The notes under the pieces: model-generated
Database searches by the model: none
What the model was told of the DNA's origin: nothing
The model's input: the letters and a program-made list of their open reading frames with translations, nothing else
Position numbers and translations under genes: made by a program
NCBI GenBank assembly: GCA_017461945.1
Contig: JAFTSB010000063.1
Location: 1-45,415, forward strand
Reading direction: 5' to 3'
From: Clostridia bacterium
Lineage (GTDB): Bacteria > Bacillota > Clostridia > Oscillospirales > CAG-272
DNA length: 45,415 bases
Shown: one piece after another, positions 41,527 to 45,415 of the stretch
Layout: every line of letters starts with the position of its first letter
Position numbering within the stretch: position 1 is the stretch's first letter

Positions 41527-43857
41527 ATGAGCCGCGAAAAGCTTCTCTTCGACCGCGATTGGTATTTTCATCGGGGCGACCTGCATCAGCCCTTCCCTAC
41601 CCGAAAGGGCACGGCCTATATGGCCGCCAAGACCGAGCGTGCAAAGTTCGGCCCTGCGTGCAAGGATTTTATCATTCCATCCCTTTTTTCTACCCATCAC
41701 GAGCATCGCATCGAAAACTGGGAAAAGATCCGTCTCCCCCATGACTACCTGCTAAACGATATCCCCGATCAGCGGTATAACGAGGCATTGGGCTTTGTAA
41801 ATGAGGATAGCGCTTGGTATCTCAAGCGTTTTTCGCTGACCAAAGAGGATCTGGACCGCCGCGTGACCCTTCTGTTTGAGGGCGTAACCGGTCATGCCAC
41901 CGTCTGGCTGAACGGTTGTCTTCTAAAGCACAATTTCTGTGGATACACCACCTTTGAGGTGGATCTCTCCGACGTGATGGTGGAGGGCGAAAACGCCCTG
42001 GCCGTATACGTGGAGTCCCGGTTTCATGAGGGCTGGTGGTATGAGGGCGCCGGCATCTATCGCCATGTGTGGCTGTGCAAGACCGAAAGGGTCTCCATCG
42101 ACCTTTGGGGCGTTTATGCCAAGCCGGTTTTGCAAAAAGACGGCACGTGGTTGGTGGAAACCGAGCTGACCGTGCGCAACGATGACGACGTCTCTCACCG
42201 TGTCTGTGCCACGGGCGAGATATTGGATGCCACCGGCGACACCGCTGCAATGGCGATCTTCAAGGGTGGGATCGTTCCCCCACGGGAAAAGAAAGTCTTC
42301 AAGGCCGGTTTTGCGGTCTCCGATCCTGCGCTTTGGTCGCCCGATGCGCCAAATCTCTATACCGTGCGCACGGTTTTGCGCAAGGGAAGCCACGAAATCG
42401 ACTTCAACGAGATCCGTATTGGCTTCCGCACCTTTGTGATGGACCCCGATAAAGGGTTGTTTATCAATGGCAAGCATTATAAGATCAAGGGCTATTGCGC
42501 CCACGAGGTCTGCGGCTTTGGCGGTAAGGCCGTGGCCGATAATATCCAACGCCATCGCGTCAAGCTGATGAAGGAAAACGGCGCCAATGCCTACCGTTGC
42601 TCCCACTATCCCCAGGCCGAGGCCTTGATGGACGCCTTGGACGAAAACGGCTTTATTGTGATGGATGAGACCCGCTGGTTTGAATCCACCGAGGAAAGTC
42701 TTGCCCAACTGGAAATGGTCATCAAGCGCGACCGCAACCGCCCCTCGGTGTTCTTCTGGTCTCTCGGAAACGAGGAGCCCCACCATACTACCGATGTGGG
42801 CCGCCGCATTTTTAAAACCATGAAGGCCCATGCCCGCAAACTGGACGACAGACCGACAATCACCGCCGTTACCCACGATCCTGAGCACGCCACCGTGCTG
42901 GAGGATTGCGATCTGATCGGCATCAATTATAAGTGGGATCATTTTGAGGCAGTCCGCCGCCAAAATCCTCATAAGGCTATTGTGTCCTCCGAGTGCGGTG
43001 CAACAGGCACCACGCGCGGCTGGTATCTGCCCACCGATCCTGCCTGCGGCGCCATGACCGCTTACGACTCCACCATCAACAACGCCTTTCGCAGCCGTGA
43101 GCACACCTGGCAGTTCATCATGGAACGCGACTGGATCATGGGCGGCTATCATTGGGATTTTAACGAGCATCGTGGCGAGGCCGCCTGGCCCCGTGTTTGC
43201 TCGGTCAGCGGATCGGTGGATCTGTTCTGGCGCAAAAAGGATGCCTACTATCAGCATACCGCCCTTTGGACGGAAAAGCCCATGGTGCATTTGCTGCCCC
43301 ATTGGAACCATCGGGGGCTGGAGGGCGAGCCCATCCGCGTGGTCGCGTATACAAATCAGCCCACCGTAGAGCTGTTTTTAAACGGCGAAAGCCTTGGCAG
43401 GGTGGAGGTTCCCCCCTTCGGCCACGCCGAATGGCAGGTGCCCTATGCCCCCGGCGAGCTGCTTGCGCGCGCGTATAATGATCAGAATGAACAGACCGCC
43501 GAAATTCGCCGTGTGACCACCGGTGCGCCCGACCGCTTGGTGTTGGAGCTGGAAACTCCCGATCTCCACGCCAACGGCAACGATATGGCGCTGATCGGCG
43601 TGCGCGTGCTGGATACCGAAGGACGCGAGGTGCCCGATGCGGCACCTATGGTGCAGTTCACGGTTTCCGGCGCCGGTAGCCTGTGCGGCACCGGCGGCGC
43701 CAATACCGACCACGTGCCGGTCTCCTCACCCCAACGTCAGCTTTGGCAGGGGCAGGGAGCTGTGGCCATCCGCGCCGGCGATACCCCCGGCGTCTGCCGT
43801 GTTGTTGCAAAGGCCGCTGGTCTTGGCAGCGCGGTGCTGACCTTTGAATTTCAATAA
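41527..43857 (+). CDS. Glycoside hydrolase family 2 (beta-galactosidase-type)
   Basis: 776 residues. Intracellular retaining glycosidase. Domains in order: N-terminal jelly-roll (about 5-180) with W-E-K-I-R-L-P-H-D-Y and W-Y-E-G-A-G-I-Y-R-H; an immunoglobulin-like sandwich (about 190-300); a TIM barrel with C-S-H-Y-P near 359 and the acid/base Glu in F-F-W-S-L-G-N-E-E-P near 416; the nucleophile is probably Glu in V-S-S-E-C-G-A near 490. Two C-terminal Ig-like domains follow (DUF4982-like, about 600-680, and an invasin/Big-like region to the end). No signal peptide. The exact substrate could be beta-galactoside or beta-glucuronide. ATG at 41527 after AAAGGAGA. Confidence 0.95.
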   Translation: MSREKLLFDRDWYFHRGDLHQPFPTRKGTAYMAAKTERAKFGPACKDFIIPSLFSTHHEHRIENWEKIRLPHDYLLNDIPDQRYNEALGFVNEDSAWYLKRFSLTKEDLDRRVTLLFEGVTGHATVWLNGCLLKHNFCGYTTFEVDLSDVMVEGENALAVYVESRFHEGWWYEGAGIYRHVWLCKTERVSIDLWGVYAKPVLQKDGTWLVETELTVRNDDDVSHRVCATGEILDATGDTAAMAIFKGGIVPPREKKVFKAGFAVSDPALWSPDAPNLYTVRTVLRKGSHEIDFNEIRIGFRTFVMDPDKGLFINGKHYKIKGYCAHEVCGFGGKAVADNIQRHRVKLMKENGANAYRCSHYPQAEALMDALDENGFIVMDETRWFESTEESLAQLEMVIKRDRNRPSVFFWSLGNEEPHHTTDVGRRIFKTMKAHARKLDDRPTITAVTHDPEHATVLEDCDLIGINYKWDHFEAVRRQNPHKAIVSSECGATGTTRGWYLPTDPACGAMTAYDSTINNAFRSREHTWQFIMERDWIMGGYHWDFNEHRGEAAWPRVCSVSGSVDLFWRKKDAYYQHTALWTEKPMVHLLPHWNHRGLEGEPIRVVAYTNQPTVELFLNGESLGRVEVPPFGHAEWQVPYAPGELLARAYNDQNEQTAEIRRVTTGAPDRLVLELETPDLHANGNDMALIGVRVLDTEGREVPDAAPMVQFTVSGAGSLCGTGGANTDHVPVSSPQRQLWQGQGAVAIRAGDTPGVCRVVAKAAGLGSAVLTFEFQ

Positions 43858-43896
43858 AAAACAGCCGGATGCACCGTACAAGGTGCATCCGGCTGT
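43855..43896 (-). terminator. Terminator of the XRE regulator gene
   Basis: Perfect 15-bp stem (43861-43875 with 43882-43896), loop GTACAA. On the minus strand a T-run follows (43856-43861), overlapping the stop codon of the convergent GH2 gene. Confidence 0.9.
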
Positions 43897-43901
43897 TGGC
43901 C

Positions 43902-44258
43902 TTAACCGCGATCGTGCGGATGGAACAGCTTTTGATTTTGAATGACCTCCTGCAGTTCCCGGCTCTTTTGATTGGCTGCAGCAAAATCCTTGATCAAAAA
44001 ACGAATGTGGGTGATCTGCTCGCTGGTGAGTCCGTCTGCGCGCAGCGGCTGCTTGCTTTCGCGCCCCAACAGCTCGTCTGTGGAAACGCCAAAGAAATCC
44101 GCCAGTCGAGCCAGCATTTCGATCGATGGCAGAACGTTATCGTTTTCCCAGTTGGAAATGCATTGCTTGGTTACGCCGATCCGATCGGCAAATTCCACTT
44201 GATTCAGCCCCAGCTGCGTGCGCAGCTGCCGGATCTTGCTGTGAAACGATAGCTCCAT
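43902..44258 (-). CDS. XRE-family HTH transcriptional regulator
   Basis: 118 residues. N-terminal Cro/C1-type helix-turn-helix (residues 7-61): I-R-Q-L-R-T-Q-L-G-L-N-Q-V-E-F-A-D-R-I-G followed by V-T-K-Q-C-I-S-N-W-E. The canonical S-T-D-E-L-L-G closes the domain. The C-terminal 50 residues are helical and charged and could be a dimerisation segment. Start: ATG at 44258 with AAGGAGG upstream. It diverges from the DUF4234 gene, and the two promoters overlap with a repeated AAATACTAT word between them. Autoregulation and control of the neighbour is likely (inference). Confidence 0.94.
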   Translation of the reverse strand: MELSFHSKIRQLRTQLGLNQVEFADRIGVTKQCISNWENDNVLPSIEMLARLADFFGVSTDELLGRESKQPLRADGLTSEQITHIRFLIKDFAAANQKSRELQEVIQNQKLFHPHDRG

Positions 44259-44284
44259 AGTTCCCCCTCCTTGATCTATTATCC

Positions 44285-44335
44285 AAATACTATTATAAAT
44301 TTTTTGTTGACATTCGCAAAATACTATGGTATACT
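44285..44335. promoter_or_regulatory. Overlapping divergent promoters with repeated AAATACTAT
   Basis: Plus: TTGACA (44307-44312), 17 bp, TATACT (44330-44335). Minus: TTGCGA (44314-44319), 16 bp, TATAAT (44292-44297). AAATACTAT occurs at 44285-44293 and 44319-44327, 34 bp apart, a candidate operator pair for the XRE protein. Confidence 0.7.
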
Positions 44336-44368
44336 GATCATTGACCAAAACACAAGGGGGAATACACT

Positions 44369-44782
44369 ATGAGAACCGTGAAAGAAGACCGCAGCCTGTT
44401 GATTTTGATTGTGCTCAGCGTTGTCACATTGGGCATTTACGCCTTGTGGCATCAGTATACCGTGATCCGTGACGTAAACGATATGCTGCACGGCGACGGC
44501 AAGAACACGGCCGGGCTGGTGTGCCTGATTGTGTTTTCTTTGCTGACCTGCGGCATTTATACCTGCATTTGGTATTATCAGTTGGGTGAGCGCTTGGCGG
44601 TCAATCTGCAAATGCGGCGTGTTCCGTATAGCATTGGTGGCGGATTTCTTTTGATCTTGACCCTGTTTAGCAGATTTTGCCCACTTTTGGCTCTGGTCGC
44701 CGAGTATAAGGTCATTCACGCCGTCAATCATCTGGCGCACTACCACAACCACAGCAGGAGAGCGGCCTATGAGCCGGAATAA
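44369..44782 (+). CDS. DUF4234 family membrane protein
   Basis: 137 residues, about three to four membrane helices. Two copies of the family's small motif are visible: V-T-L-G-I-Y-A-L-W-H-Q-Y near residue 19 and L-T-C-G-I-Y-T-C-I-W-Y-Y near 59, each at a membrane boundary. Function is unknown for the family. The short C-terminal tail is charged. ATG at 44369 after AAGGGGGAA. Divergent from, and probably controlled by, the XRE regulator. Confidence 0.88.
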   Translation: MRTVKEDRSLLILIVLSVVTLGIYALWHQYTVIRDVNDMLHGDGKNTAGLVCLIVFSLLTCGIYTCIWYYQLGERLAVNLQMRRVPYSIGGGFLLILTLFSRFCPLLALVAEYKVIHAVNHLAHYHNHSRRAAYEPE

Positions 44783-44785
44783 CAA

Positions 44786-44815
44786 AGGGGCCCGTCCAGT
44801 CGACGGGCCTTTCCT
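44786..44815 (+). terminator. Terminator of the DUF4234 gene
   Basis: 8-bp GC stem GGCCCGTC/GACGGGCC (44789-44796 with 44802-44809), loop CAGTC, then TTTCCTT; weak T-run. Confidence 0.7.
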
Positions 44816-44865
44816 TATTATTTACGTATGTGCGCACGCGCGCGTATTCATTTTGCCTGCCGCAA

Positions 44866-45240
44866 TGCTCGCACAATCCTGTAGGGACAGACGTCCTCGA
44901 CTGTCCGCATCCGCGACCAATACCCCGCCCGCGCAAAACATTCGCACAATCCTGTAGGGACAGGCCTCCCGGACTGTCCGCATCCGCGACCAACACCCCG
45001 TCCGCGCAAAACATTCGTACAATCCTGTAGGGACAGACGTCCTCGACTGTCCGCATCCGCGACCAACACCCCGTCTGCGCAAAACATTCGCACAATCCTG
45101 TAGGGACAGACGTCCTCGACTGTCCGCGTCCGCGACCAACATCCCGTCTGCGCAAAACATTCGCACAATCCTGTAGGGACAGACGTCCTCGACTGTCCGC
45201 ATCCGCGACCAACACCCCGTCTGCGCACAATATTCACACC
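44866..45240. repeat. Tandem array of 73-bp units (five copies plus a partial)
   Basis: TGTAGGGACA recurs at 44880, 44953, 45026, 45099 and 45172, each step exactly 73 bp. Units are over 90% alike by eye. Same family as the array at 36525-36860, but between CTGTCCGC and ATCCGCG the four bases CCGC are missing. Open frames cross it on the minus strand in all three phases; they are by-products of the repeat. Confidence 0.94.
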
Positions 45241-45415
45241 ACCCCATCAAAAATATTTTCAAACAACCCGTTTTCGTGCCAAATTTTGCTATACGGTCTC
45301 GGCTTTTTTTATTTTTTTGCGTTTCATTCAATATACATATAGGGGTTTACAGAGGGTGTAAACCACAAGATTTTGTGTCGGTAAAAAAACTTGAAAAAAA
45401 CCAAAAAATTTTTTC
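45241..45415. other. AT-rich right edge with an operator-like palindrome
   Basis: No gene seen. GGTTTACA-GAGGG-TGTAAACC at 45344-45364 is an 8+8 palindrome, and CACAA/TTGTG arms follow it directly (45364-45377). Probably the control region of a gene beyond the window. Confidence 0.5.

Noticed and set aside
36525..45240. The two repeat arrays as CRISPR arrays
   Set aside because: The full 73- or 77-bp unit is conserved; there are no unique spacers and no cas genes.
44724..45331. Repeat-derived proteins of 129-169 residues on the minus strand
   Set aside because: They are the same repeat read in three frames, with no ribosome binding site or family resemblance.
1..45415. tRNA, rRNA, tmRNA, RNase P or SRP RNA genes, and insertion sequences
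   Set aside because: Spacers were read for the typical conserved cores and for transposase-like frames with terminal repeats; none was seen, though a covariance-model search would be more sensitive.

Overview
The window looks like a piece of chromosome from an anaerobic, low-to-mid GC Clostridia-type Firmicute, most likely a gut Oscillospirales-like species. This is inferred from gene content. There is pyruvate:ferredoxin oxidoreductase, glycyl-radical pyruvate formate-lyase, the dehydrogenase route to diaminopimelate, several glycoside hydrolases of families 2, 3 and 43, strong AAAGGAGG-type ribosome binding sites, and consensus SigA promoters with 17-bp spacers. No rRNA, tRNA, insertion sequence, prophage or CRISPR array was seen. 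I count 34 protein-coding genes (33 complete, one cut by the left edge) and one AraC-type remnant.

Layout. 1-6.8 kb holds the 3' seven-eighths of nifJ, two convergent paralogous polytopic glycosyltransferase-like proteins sharing a bidirectional terminator, and a glycerophosphodiester phosphodiesterase. 7.1-9.0 kb holds a long-chain acyl-CoA synthetase gene whose strong promoter is packed with palindromes. 9.2-18.4 kb is the conserved origin-proximal block, read on the minus strand: mnmG, rsmG, a noc-like parB paralog, parA, parB, serS and a small membrane protein. Five good parS sites and one degenerate site lie in 185 bp between noc and parA, and a variant site lies 4 kb away at 9119. A 1.35-kb stretch between mnmG and rsmG has no recognisable gene but contains what looks like a relic of the 5' end of rsmG. 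18.4-20.6 kb is a minus-strand operon (small membrane protein, inositol-phosphatase family, GH43-like) running towards mnmG.

At about 20.7 kb the predominant strand flips to plus. An ACT-domain protein plus UPF0210 pair is followed by a ClC transporter, an AEC-family transporter and the pflB-pflA operon. The pfl operon is preceded by a consensus promoter and a pfl/ZTP-type riboswitch. 28.5-36.4 kb holds single genes and short operons: a CapA-like protein, a divergent M20 amidohydrolase/MFS pair, an SDR and an SGNH esterase, an endonuclease/exonuclease/phosphatase-family protein, and ddh. 36.5-36.9 kb and 44.9-45.2 kb carry two tandem arrays of the same repeat with periods of 77 and 73 bp. Between them lie GH3, radC, a PfoR-like PTS IIC protein, GH2, an XRE regulator and a divergent DUF4234 membrane protein.

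How it fits together. Chromosome segregation and origin-proximal housekeeping are on the left. Mixed-acid pyruvate metabolism (PFOR and PFL) and glycan use (GH2, GH3, GH43, SGNH esterase, MFS, PTS) fill the rest. The most unusual features are the dense parS cluster with a second ParB-like protein lacking the usual CTP-binding motifs, the two related tandem arrays, the rsmG relic in a large empty spacer, and the multi-palindrome control region of the acyl-CoA synthetase.
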